This document shows positions 21,056 to 28,173 of a DNA stretch of 28,979 nucleotides, piece after piece (the first letter of the stretch is position 1; each line of letters opens with the position of its first letter). Location: positions 1 to 28,979 of the forward strand of contig CAYQJO010000027.1 in the NCBI GenBank assembly GCA_964417785.1. Direction: 5' to 3'. The translations under genes were made by a program, and so were the position numbers. The notes under the pieces are model-generated. The model searched no databases, was not told the DNA's origin, and was given only the letters and a program-made list of their open reading frames with translations. This DNA comes from DAOTUL01 sp034437435. Its GTDB lineage: Bacteria > Chloroflexota > Anaerolineae > Aggregatilineales > Phototrophicaceae.

Positions 21056-22471
21056 ATGAACGTCGATAAATCTATTTTCCGCAAATACGACATCCGGGGT
21101 ATGGTTTCGGGCGAATCGCCTCAGGTGACACCCAATCTGGCTCGTGCGGTGGGCAAGGCCCTGGGTACATACCTACCCGAACAGTTTCAAACCGATCATA
21201 TGTTTGTCGGCTGTGACAACCGGCCATCCTCTGGCCCGCTGAAAGCGGCGATGGTCGAGGGAATCGCGTCGACGGGGATGGATGTTACCGATATTGGCGA
21301 GGTCCTGACACCCACACTTTATTTCGCCAGCGCCAGCTATGACGATAGGGGAGCCGGTGTGATGATTACCGGCAGCCACCTGGACATCCGTTATAACGGG
21401 ATCAAGATGGCGTATGGTGCGTTGGCACTGGCTGGCGAGCAAATTCAAGAATTACTGAAGATCATCCTTGATGACGCTTTTACGACGGGCCAGGGCAAGA
21501 TCGACTCGGATTACGAGATGATCCACAAGCACATGGACCGTATCGTCAGCATGGTCACCATCGAGAAGCCGCTGAATGTGGTGTTGGACGCCGGTAACGG
21601 TCTATCTGGGACCTATGTACCGCCGATCCTGGAAAAACTGGGGGTGAAGGTGACGTGCCTGTTCTGTGAGTCGGATGGCACCTATCCCAACCATCTGCCC
21701 AATCCGGAAGACCCGGAAATGACGAAAGACCTGGAAGCGAAGGTGATCGAGGTCGGTGCCGATATGGGGCTGGCTTTCGATGGCGATTCTGACCGCTGTG
21801 GGTTCATCGACAATCACGGCCACCATATCGCGGCGGACCGTTTGCTGGCGCTGCTGGCCCGTGATCTGCTCTCGCGCCAGCCGGGTGCGACGGTGGTGTT
21901 CGATGCCAAGGCGTCGCAGGCGCTGCCGGACGCGATCAAAGCCTATGGCGGCGTGCCGGAGATGTGGAAATCCGGCCACAGTCTGATGAAGCTGCGGATG
22001 CACGAATTGAACTCGCCGCTCGGCGGTGAGGTCAGTGGTCACCTGTTCATCGGCGAAAATTACTATGGCTTCGACGATGCGCCGCTGGTGGCGCTCAAGG
22101 CGCTGGAAATCCTGTCTAAGACCGATAAAACCATCGCTGAAGTGTTCGATGAAATTCCCAAGCTGCATGCGACACCTGAAATCATTCTGTCTGTGCCGGA
22201 TGATATGAAGTTCGCCATCATTGATGAAATCACCGAAGACCTGCAAAAGGAACACAAAGTCGTGACGGTCGATGGTGCGCGGGCTGAGTTTGATCGCGGT
22301 TGGGGGCTGGTCCGTGCCAGCAATACGCAGCCGGCGATTACGCTGCGCTTTGAGGCTTACGAGCGTGAAAAGGTGGTTGAGTATATGGAGCGTTTTAAGC
22401 GCCTGCTGGACGAGCATCCGGAGATCGACAAGGAACGCTTCAACAGGATTCTGAACGAGTTCAAGAGTTGA
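21056..22471 (+). CDS. Phosphomannomutase/phosphoglucomutase (alpha-D-phosphohexomutase family)
   Basis: This enzyme interconverts hexose 1- and 6-phosphates for nucleotide-sugar and exopolysaccharide synthesis. At 471 residues it has four domains: phosphoserine loop ITGSH (S107), metal loop FDGDSDR (241-247), sugar loop GGEVSGH (323-329) and phosphate loop RASNTQP (420-426). The active-site loop reads GSHLD rather than the common GSHNP; the YNGIK that follows is conserved. ATG 21056 is chosen with GAGGGAG just upstream; ATG 21044 is an alternative four codons earlier. It overlaps the methyltransferase start by four bases (TTGA). The GEVSGH loop suits dual PMM/PGM (AlgC-like) activity, but the sugar preference cannot be fixed from sequence. 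Confidence 0.94.
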   Translation: MNVDKSIFRKYDIRGMVSGESPQVTPNLARAVGKALGTYLPEQFQTDHMFVGCDNRPSSGPLKAAMVEGIASTGMDVTDIGEVLTPTLYFASASYDDRGAGVMITGSHLDIRYNGIKMAYGALALAGEQIQELLKIILDDAFTTGQGKIDSDYEMIHKHMDRIVSMVTIEKPLNVVLDAGNGLSGTYVPPILEKLGVKVTCLFCESDGTYPNHLPNPEDPEMTKDLEAKVIEVGADMGLAFDGDSDRCGFIDNHGHHIAADRLLALLARDLLSRQPGATVVFDAKASQALPDAIKAYGGVPEMWKSGHSLMKLRMHELNSPLGGEVSGHLFIGENYYGFDDAPLVALKALEILSKTDKTIAEVFDEIPKLHATPEIILSVPDDMKFAIIDEITEDLQKEHKVVTVDGARAEFDRGWGLVRASNTQPAITLRFEAYEREKVVEYMERFKRLLDEHPEIDKERFNRILNEFKS

Positions 22472-23163
22472 GCGATCACTTCAAAGACATCTACCGACGG
22501 CAGGCGGGCGATTACGATTTACTCGTCTCACGCGAGGACTTCCAGGGCAACCTGCTTCCCGCCCTGGAAGCCATCACGCCGCTGGCGGGTGTCGATGTGG
22601 TGGAGTTTGGCGCGGGAACGGGGCGTTTGACCCGGTTGGTTGTCCCGGTGGCCCGTATGGTATATGCGTTTGATGTGGCGGAGGCGATGCTGGCAAAGGC
22701 ACGCCTCCGTTTCGATTAGCTGCCGTATACCAACTGGCGCTTGCAGGTCGGCGACAACGGGAACATGCCTGTGAGTGATGCTGTCGCGGATGTGGCGCTG
22801 GCTGGTTGGACCTTCGGCCATACCGTCGATTGGTATGCGGAAACCTGGCGGGCAGTGATCGATGGGTATATTGCGGAAATGCGGCGGGTGCTGAAGCCGG
22901 GCGGTATAGCGATTGTCATCGAGACGATGGGGACCGGCAGCGAGACACCGCAACCCCCGACTCCCGGTCTGGCGGCGTATTACGGTCATCTTGAGCAGCA
23001 GCATGGCTTTCAATATCGCTGGATACGTACAGATTACCGCTTCGAGTCAGTCGCTGAAGCAGAGCGGTTGCTGCGGTTCTTCTTCGGTGATGATCTGGCC
23101 GTGCGCCATGAAAACAGCGTCACCGTGTCGGAGTGTACCGGGATATGGTCGGTTACGGTGTAA
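22468..23163 (+). pseudogene. Class I SAM-dependent methyltransferase interrupted by an in-frame TAG
   Basis: One continuous reading frame of 231 sense codons is broken by a single TAG at 22717-22719. Before it, residues 1-83 carry an N-terminal helix and motif I VDVVEFGAGTGRL. After it, the same frame runs on through YTNWRLQVGD, a motif II-III region and MRRVLKPGGIAIV, ending at TAA 23161. The halves form one normal-length methyltransferase (about 231 residues), so the TAG probably replaced a sense codon such as CAG. TAG is the genuine stop of at least three nearby genes (mreC, the 375-residue membrane protein and the 195-residue protein), so general recoding is unlikely. The start is TTG overlapping the mutase stop. 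Either the gene is dead, or this is a sequencing error or rare readthrough. Confidence 0.82.
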
Positions 23164-23198
23164 GGTGTGGGTGGATTCATAAATCACCCACACCTTAC
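23160..23198. terminator. 14-bp inverted repeat between convergent genes, likely bidirectional terminator
   Basis: GTAAGGTGTGGGTG (23160-23173) pairs perfectly with CACCCACACCTTAC (23185-23198) around an 11-nt loop. It lies between the methyltransferase, whose TAA stop is inside the left arm, and the M20 peptidase stop. No T run follows on either strand, so it is not a textbook intrinsic terminator. Position and stem strength still suggest transcript ending or 3' protection. Confidence 0.6.
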
Positions 23199-23204
23199 CA
23201 TCAA

Positions 23205-24374
23205 TTACGAATTGACCAACCGGTCGACGGTCGATGCCAACAGCGCCACCCGCTCAAACAGCATCGGTAAATAGATTTTCTCCCCGGTGGTGTGAATACC
23301 CTGGGCCGGTGCGCCCATGCCACATATCGTGGGTGTGCCGCTGCCGCTGACGTGGTTGGCGTCGCTGCCACCGCCGCGTGCAATCGGGACCACATTGTGG
23401 CTCAGCTTACCCGCCTCTTCCAGCACAATGTCCACCAATTTCTGATTGAGTTCTGAGCGCTCCATCGGCGGGATAAAGGTCTCCAGATTGAGTTCGATCT
23501 GATCCCACACATCGAGCTGGCTGTTGTGAATGTAGGACTGGTTAAGGATGTCGAACAGAGCGTCACGGGTGCGCTCACCGTCTTCCATCGTCCAATATCG
23601 GAAACTCACGGTTGCATCAACCGAGCCGGGTACGGTGTTGGGTGAGCGTCCGCCCTGGATGGTCCCCATATTAGTTGTCACGCCTGTTTCCTGATTATTG
23701 AGGGCGTGGATTTTGACAATGCGATGGGCAATGGCTTCAATGGCGTTCAGACCGTTCTCTGGTGTGCCAGAGTGTGTGTCCACCCCCTTGACCGTAAAGC
23801 GGATCGCGCCGTAGCCGCGCCGCTGGTAGACGACACCCAATGGCACGGTCGGTGTCAGTTCACCCTGGGGAAACCCCGGTTCGAGGCCAATGGCGTAATC
23901 TGCACCGGTGTGGCCGCTCTGATACCAGTCATTGATGGTGGGTGAGCCTTTTTCCTCATCGGCGCTGATAATCATCTCGACGCCTTTGAAACCGGCCAGT
24001 TCGCGTAGGGCCAGCATACTCCATAGCCCCATGACCAGACCGCCTTTGATGTCGCCGACACCCGGACCTTTCACGAAGCCATCCCCCATCGGTTCGTAGT
24101 GCAGAAAACCGCTGTCCGGCGGGAATACCGTATCCATATGACTGATGAGGAGGACACGCGGCCCAGTGTAACCGTTGCTGGTTTTCAGTAAACGGTGGCG
24201 GCCTCGAATCGTCTCCGAGACAAAGCCGAGGTTGTTCGCCAGTTGTGAGACGACGTCCATACCCTCATCTACACCGGGGCGGTTATCGGTAAAGGTGTTG
24301 ATCTCTACCAGCGTGCGCAGCGCTTCCTCGATTTGGGGTTTTTGCGAATCGACCCATAATTGAAGTTTTTGCAT
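23205..24374 (-). CDS. M20-family zinc metallocarboxypeptidase (glutamate carboxypeptidase-like)
   Basis: This is an M20A/CPDG2-like peptidase that removes C-terminal residues such as glutamate or deacylates amino acids. The zinc-site motifs are ISHMDT (H79), GPGVGDIKGG (D108), SADEEKGS (E140/E141) and IGLEPG (E165). The C-terminal ligand region is visible as HTTGEKIYLP. The dimerisation-domain motif is DTHSGTPENGLNAIEAI, and GGGSDANHVS lines the active site. Length 389 is normal. There is no signal peptide, so it should be cytoplasmic. The ATG has AAGGA 9 nt upstream. It is divergent from purK with an 87-nt gap and convergent with the methyltransferase. The exact substrate cannot be read from the sequence. 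Confidence 0.93.
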   Translation of the reverse strand: MQKLQLWVDSQKPQIEEALRTLVEINTFTDNRPGVDEGMDVVSQLANNLGFVSETIRGRHRLLKTSNGYTGPRVLLISHMDTVFPPDSGFLHYEPMGDGFVKGPGVGDIKGGLVMGLWSMLALRELAGFKGVEMIISADEEKGSPTINDWYQSGHTGADYAIGLEPGFPQGELTPTVPLGVVYQRRGYGAIRFTVKGVDTHSGTPENGLNAIEAIAHRIVKIHALNNQETGVTTNMGTIQGGRSPNTVPGSVDATVSFRYWTMEDGERTRDALFDILNQSYIHNSQLDVWDQIELNLETFIPPMERSELNQKLVDIVLEEAGKLSHNVVPIARGGGSDANHVSGSGTPTICGMGAPAQGIHTTGEKIYLPMLFERVALLASTVDRLVNS

Positions 24375-24424
24375 GATACGGCGTCCTTCGGAAAGTTAGC
24401 GTTATACTTTGTGCTATTGTACCA

Positions 24425-24453
24425 TTGCCAGTTGTTTAAGCCATTGTTATGAT
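24425..24453 (+). promoter_or_regulatory. Promoter for purK-purE, implying a leaderless message
   Basis: TTGCCA, a 17-nt spacer and TATGAT with an upstream TG (TGTTATGAT) make a good sigma-70-type promoter. The predicted start at about 24460 is two bases before the purK ATG. No Shine-Dalgarno sequence is present, so the message is probably leaderless, and there is no room for a purine riboswitch in a 5' leader. Confidence 0.6.
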
Positions 24454-24454
24454 C

Positions 24455-24482
24455 TGGCATTATGACAAGATTTGGCATTATG
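24455..24482 (+). repeat. Short direct repeat around the purK start codon
   Basis: TGGCATTATG occurs at 24455-24464 and 24473-24482, exactly 18 nt apart. The match extends upstream by GAT with one mismatch. Both copies contain an in-frame ATG. The first gives the expected N-terminal strand TRFGIMGGGQL; the second would remove it. Confidence 0.7.
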
Positions 24483-25559
24483 GGCGGTGGTCAACTTGCA
24501 CAAATGATGACCCAGGCTGCCGTCTCACTCAGTGTAGAAACGGTCATCTTTGAACGATTTGCTGATAGTCCTGCCGGACGTTTGACTCCGCATGAGATTG
24601 TCGGCCAATGGACAGACGAGGCTCGCCTGCGCGAATTCGCCGCATTGAGTAATGTGGTCACGCTGGAGAGTGAGTTCGTGGACGCCGACATTTTGCGCCG
24701 TCTGGAGTCCTGGGGTGTGCCGGTGCTGCCCACTGCGGCGACGGTCGCCCTTATTCAGGATAAGCTGATGCAAAAGCAGACGATGGCAAAGGTTGGACTG
24801 CCGCTGCCCGCCTTCGCCAGAGTCGACTTACTGGCGGATGTTCTGGCATTTGCGACGCAGCATGGTTGGCCGCTGGTCCTCAAGGCCCGCCGTGATGGTT
24901 ATGACGGCTATGGCAACGCCACCCTGAATGGACCGGACGATGTGGGGACAGCCTGGGATGCGCTGAAAGGCGATTTGCTGGTAGAAGCCTGGGTGCCGTT
25001 TGAGCGCGAACTGGCGGTCATGGTGGTGCGGGGGCGCGACGGCGAAATCCGACCGTATCCAGTGGTGGAGACGGTGCAGAAAAACCACATTTGTCACATT
25101 GTCCGCGCTCCGGCTCCCGCCACTTCGGACGCCGCCGAGATTGCCGTCAGTGCTGTCAAAGCCATTGATGGGGTGGGGGTGTTTGGTGTGGAAATGTTCA
25201 TGCTGGCAGATGGAGAAATCCTCTATAATGAAATTGCGCCGCGCCCGCACAATTCCGGCCACTACACGATTGAAGCCTGTGCGGCCTCGCAGTTTGAAAA
25301 CCACATCCGGGCTGTGTTGGGTTGGCCGCTGGCACCAGTCGCCATGCGGACTCCGGCGGCGGTCATGGTCAACATTCTGGGCGAGCGCCAGGGCGATGCT
25401 GATTACATCACGCCGCTGCCCGCCGGTGGACATGTGCATCTATATGGTAAGCGTCAGGTGCGCGTGGGGCGCAAGATGGGCCATGTCACCGTGCTGGCGG
25501 ATACGGTCGTGGAAGCGGAGGTGCGAGCGGCAGCGATTGTCGAACAGATCAAGTTGTGA
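24462..25559 (+). CDS. purK: 5-(carboxyamino)imidazole ribonucleotide synthase
   Basis: PurK uses ATP and bicarbonate to convert AIR to N5-CAIR in purine synthesis. It is an ATP-grasp enzyme of normal length (365). Visible motifs are the N-terminal GGGQLAQM (8-15), LESEF (68-72), the ATP-grasp loop KARRDGYDGYG (141-151), and the metal/substrate segment NEIAPRPHNSGHYTIE (256-271). ATG 24462 is required for the first beta strand (TRFGIMGGG). The predicted promoter places transcription start two bases earlier. purE follows after 12 nt. The order purK-purE is the reverse of the common purE-purK arrangement. Confidence 0.97.
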   Translation: MTRFGIMGGGQLAQMMTQAAVSLSVETVIFERFADSPAGRLTPHEIVGQWTDEARLREFAALSNVVTLESEFVDADILRRLESWGVPVLPTAATVALIQDKLMQKQTMAKVGLPLPAFARVDLLADVLAFATQHGWPLVLKARRDGYDGYGNATLNGPDDVGTAWDALKGDLLVEAWVPFERELAVMVVRGRDGEIRPYPVVETVQKNHICHIVRAPAPATSDAAEIAVSAVKAIDGVGVFGVEMFMLADGEILYNEIAPRPHNSGHYTIEACAASQFENHIRAVLGWPLAPVAMRTPAAVMVNILGERQGDADYITPLPAGGHVHLYGKRQVRVGRKMGHVTVLADTVVEAEVRAAAIVEQIKL

Positions 25560-25571
25560 TGGGAAAGGGCT

Positions 25572-26060
25572 ATGGTGCGTGTTGGAATCGTCATGGGCAG
25601 CGACAGCGATCTGCCCACCATGCAGGCAGCCGCCGATGTCTGTGCTGAATTCGGTGTGGATTATGAACTGCGGGTGGTCTCGGCGCATCGCACGCCTGAT
25701 AACATGGCTGATTATGGACGGACGGCGCATGAGCGCGGCCTGAAGGTGATAATCGCCGGTGCTGGTGGTGCGGCTCATCTGCCTGGGATGTTGGCGGCCT
25801 ACACGATTCTGCCGGTGATTGGTGTGCCGGTGCAGAGCCAGGCGTTGAGTGGGTTGGACTCATTGTTGTCGATTGTGCAGATGCCGGGTGGCGTGCCGGT
25901 GGCGACGGTTGCCATCGGGCAGGCGAAGAATGCCGGTCTGCTGGCGGTGCAGATTCTCGCTGCGTCCAATGCAGCGCTGGCGGACAAATTGATGGCGTAC
26001 AAAACGCGCATCGCCGAGGAGTCACGAGCCAAAAACGCTGTTTTCGGAGGTGATATGTGA
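25572..26060 (+). CDS. purE: N5-carboxyaminoimidazole ribonucleotide mutase (PurE class I)
   Basis: PurE isomerises N5-CAIR, made by PurK, to CAIR. The class I motifs are MGSDSDLPTM (8-17), RVVSAHRTP (34-42, with the catalytic His), AGAGGAAHLPGM and PVQSQALSGLDSLLSIVQMPGGVPVATVAIG. Pairing with purK and the length of 162 residues both support class I rather than the AIR carboxylase class II form. The ATG has GGAAAGGG just upstream. The stop overlaps the GTG of the metallopeptidase gene (GTGA), and its last codons contain that gene's ribosome site. Confidence 0.98.
   Translation: MVRVGIVMGSDSDLPTMQAAADVCAEFGVDYELRVVSAHRTPDNMADYGRTAHERGLKVIIAGAGGAAHLPGMLAAYTILPVIGVPVQSQALSGLDSLLSIVQMPGGVPVATVAIGQAKNAGLLAVQILAASNAALADKLMAYKTRIAEESRAKNAVFGGDM
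26046..26054 (+). promoter_or_regulatory. Full-length Shine-Dalgarno sequence inside the end of purE
   Basis: GGAGGTGAT is a nearly complete anti-16S match, 6 nt (counting from GGAGG) before the GTG at 26057. It is the strongest ribosome site in the window and fixes the start of the metallopeptidase, which overlaps purE by four bases. Confidence 0.85.
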
Positions 26061-27751
26061 GACCACCACTGCTGGTTGTTTTGCTTCTGGTAGCTCTACC
26101 TGTCTCGCTGGTGCTGGCGCGGGAAGATGCACCGCGCATCCAGGAAATTGAAGGTTATTTTGCGCCCGCCAACGGGCGTTTTTTGTACTATGACCTGTTC
26201 AATCTCAATGCCGGCCAGACACTTTACATCTACCTGGAGTCAGGCGAATTCGATCCTTATCTGGTCTTCTGCGACATCGATTGTGAGGAGACCTTCGCCG
26301 AGAACGACGATATTGGCTATGCGGATGGTAACACCAACGCTGCCATTGAAATCCAAATCCCGGCCACAGGCGACTACAGCATCGCCATTGCGGACTGCTG
26401 TGATGAGACGGCTGAGGGTGTGTTCCGGCTTTTGATCGGTTTGAATGCACCGGCGGTGTTGACCGGCAGCGCCGAGCCAACCGGCGACGAACTCGCGGTG
26501 CCGTATCTGCTGGATGATATGACGGTCGGCGGGTATGATCGCAGTGGTGCAGCCGATTGCAGCCAGCTTCAGGAGCGGCCCACGCTCAGCGGCCCGGCCC
26601 AGACCTGGGAGACCGATCACTTTGTTATGCATTACACCGAAGAGGGTCAGGATCGGGCGACCCCCTGGTTCGTTGAGCAGGTTGCCAGCGCGATGGAGGA
26701 TGTGTATCTGGTGCAGATCATGGTGCGTGGTTGGCCGATGCCACCACCAGACTGCGGTGAAGGTGGCGATGAGCGCTTTGATGTCTACCTCATAGATGTG
26801 GTTGGGCGCGAGGACATTTTGGGTTATGCCATGCCCGGCGGCATTATCGGTGATAATCCGCAATCCTCAGTCGTTGAAGAGTGGTCAGCTTACAGCTACA
26901 TTGTGCTCGATAACGACTTTCGCGGGACCGGTCAGCAGCCAATTCCGTTGATGCGGGCGACGGCTGCCCATGAGTTCCATCACACAATCCAGTTCGGATA
27001 CGATGTCGGTGATTTGCTTAACTGGTATTACGAGGCGACCAGTGTCTGGATGGAGACGCAGACCTTCGTCAAGGATGAGGCGGCTACCCCTTATGTGGAC
27101 GATTATTTTGATACGACAGATGTTTGTATTGGCGCAAGCAGCCCACGACTGCGCATTTACTCAGAGTGGCTGCTGATCGACACGCTGGTAGAGGATTATG
27201 GTCTGGCTGTGGTGCCGCAGCTATGGGATCGGGTGGCTGAATACGAAGGCATGGAACCGTTATACCGGCTGCTCGACGATCTTGGCACAACGCCACAGGC
27301 GTTCATGCAGCGGGTGGCGGTGCGCAATCTACTGCTCGACTATGCGCTGGGCCATAGGTTTGCGGCAACGGTGCGAGCAGAGGCCGTTGTGACCATAAAT
27401 GGCAAGTATACGCCGTCTGAATCCGGTGTGCAGCAATTGGGCATTGATTATGTGCGGCTGGACCAGAAGCGGGTGTATAAGTTCTATGTTGAGCCGTCTA
27501 ATCTGGCGCTGGTGGTTGTGGGGATCGATCCGATTCTCAAAGAAGCGGTGGTATTTGAACTGGCGCAGACTGGTGTGGTCGATACCACTCCGTTTTCGGA
27601 TGCTTACCTTCTGGTTCTCAATACCGATGCCCACGAAGACCCGGATGACTGTGTGATGACGGACTGGACGTTGATTGTGGGCGATGGCAAGGGGCAGACT
27701 GTCGCCCCAATCCGGCGCTACGATGCCTCACGCTACAAGTCGCTGGATTGA
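26057..27751 (+). CDS. Secreted HExxH metallopeptidase with an N-terminal PPC-like domain
   Basis: Residues 1-21 form a signal peptide (cleavage near VLA-RE). Residues about 30-130 resemble a PPC-type beta-sandwich (FLYYDLFNLNAGQTLYIYL, GDYSIAI) with Cys72, Cys76, Cys114 and Cys115. The peptidase core has H305-EFH-H309 in ATAAHEFHHTIQFGYD, and WYYEATSVWME supplies a likely third zinc ligand, E326. This spacing matches gluzincins such as the MXAN_6640-type putative metalloproteases. The C-terminal part (about 430-564) looks beta-rich. The GTG start is set by GGAGGTGAT. The gene overlaps purE by 4 nt and the convergent small membrane gene by 19 nt. A terminator-like hairpin lies inside codons 36-43. 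The substrate is unknown; the linkage to purine genes is probably only transcriptional. Confidence 0.87.
   Translation: MRPPLLVVLLLVALPVSLVLAREDAPRIQEIEGYFAPANGRFLYYDLFNLNAGQTLYIYLESGEFDPYLVFCDIDCEETFAENDDIGYADGNTNAAIEIQIPATGDYSIAIADCCDETAEGVFRLLIGLNAPAVLTGSAEPTGDELAVPYLLDDMTVGGYDRSGAADCSQLQERPTLSGPAQTWETDHFVMHYTEEGQDRATPWFVEQVASAMEDVYLVQIMVRGWPMPPPDCGEGGDERFDVYLIDVVGREDILGYAMPGGIIGDNPQSSVVEEWSAYSYIVLDNDFRGTGQQPIPLMRATAAHEFHHTIQFGYDVGDLLNWYYEATSVWMETQTFVKDEAATPYVDDYFDTTDVCIGASSPRLRIYSEWLLIDTLVEDYGLAVVPQLWDRVAEYEGMEPLYRLLDDLGTTPQAFMQRVAVRNLLLDYALGHRFAATVRAEAVVTINGKYTPSESGVQQLGIDYVRLDQKRVYKFYVEPSNLALVVVGIDPILKEAVVFELAQTGVVDTTPFSDAYLLVLNTDAHEDPDDCVMTDWTLIVGDGKGQTVAPIRRYDASRYKSLD
26163..26184 (+). 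terminator. Intrinsic-terminator-like hairpin within the metallopeptidase coding sequence
   Basis: CGCCCG (26163-26168), loop CCAA and CGGGCG (26173-26178) form a GC-only 6-bp stem followed directly by six T residues. It lies about 105 nt after the purE stop. If untranslated, it would end the purKE transcript; translation from the strong GTG site would hide it. It is also required coding sequence (APANGRFLY), so chance is possible. Confidence 0.45.
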
Positions 27752-28173
27752 GATTGCAGCGCTGTGATCCGTCGCAGGTGCGTCAAATCGAAGACAAACA
27801 GGATTGCGCCCTGGATAATGATGCCGATCCCGCTATCGCGGTGCTTCTGGCTGCGACGAGCAATGAACAGGCCGGACCCCATGTAGACCCAGTTCAGCGG
27901 TGTGTTGATAAGCAGGATGCGCTGAAGCTTGCGTGTCTCATTTTTGATGACTTCCGGGGCATCCGGGTTTTCGAGTTCACGGTAACGTTGGCGTGTGGTG
28001 ATGTCACCGAATACCGCAATGGCGATGTTAATCAGACCCCATCCAACAGCCTGCATACCGATCCCGCGCATGATGCCACGACGACTGGCTGCCCATGTGC
28101 CGAGGATCATATTGACGATGTTGATGGCGAGCAAACGACGCGATATACGCCGCTGAAAGGTCCAGATGTCCAT
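27733..28173 (-). CDS. Small membrane protein coupled to lycopene cyclase, function unknown
   Basis: I do not recognise this family with certainty. The 146-residue protein has about four membrane helices: residues 14-29, 38-56, 86-105 and 116-131. Conserved-looking polar residues in or near them include Asn18 and Asn21 (INIVNMILG), Asn49 (GLINIAIA), NTPLNWVYMGSG and the C-terminal FDLTHLRRI. A charged loop (TTRQRYRELENPDAPEV) separates helices 2 and 3. Its ATG overlaps the cyclase stop (TAATG), so the two are translationally coupled. Its own end overlaps the convergent metallopeptidase by 19 nt. Coupling suggests a role in carotenoid or membrane metabolism, by inference only. Confidence 0.82.
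   Translation of the reverse strand: MDIWTFQRRISRRLLAINIVNMILGTWAASRRGIMRGIGMQAVGWGLINIAIAVFGDITTRQRYRELENPDAPEVIKNETRKLQRILLINTPLNWVYMGSGLFIARRSQKHRDSGIGIIIQGAILFVFDLTHLRRITALQSQSSDL

Noticed and set aside
21602..22417. 271-codon minus-strand frame opposite the hexomutase
   Set aside because: It is a mirror frame of a conserved enzyme with all four active-site loops. Its composition (Arg, Gln and His rich) is typical of antisense frames.
22717..22719. Pyrrolysine or general TAG recoding in the methyltransferase
   Set aside because: TAG ends mreC, the 375-residue membrane protein and the 195-residue protein at sensible positions. The enzyme is a SAM methyltransferase rather than a corrinoid methylamine methyltransferase, and no pyl genes are visible.
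24375..24461. Purine riboswitch upstream of purK
   Set aside because: The promoter abuts the start codon, leaving no transcribed leader, and no aptamer-like pairing is present.
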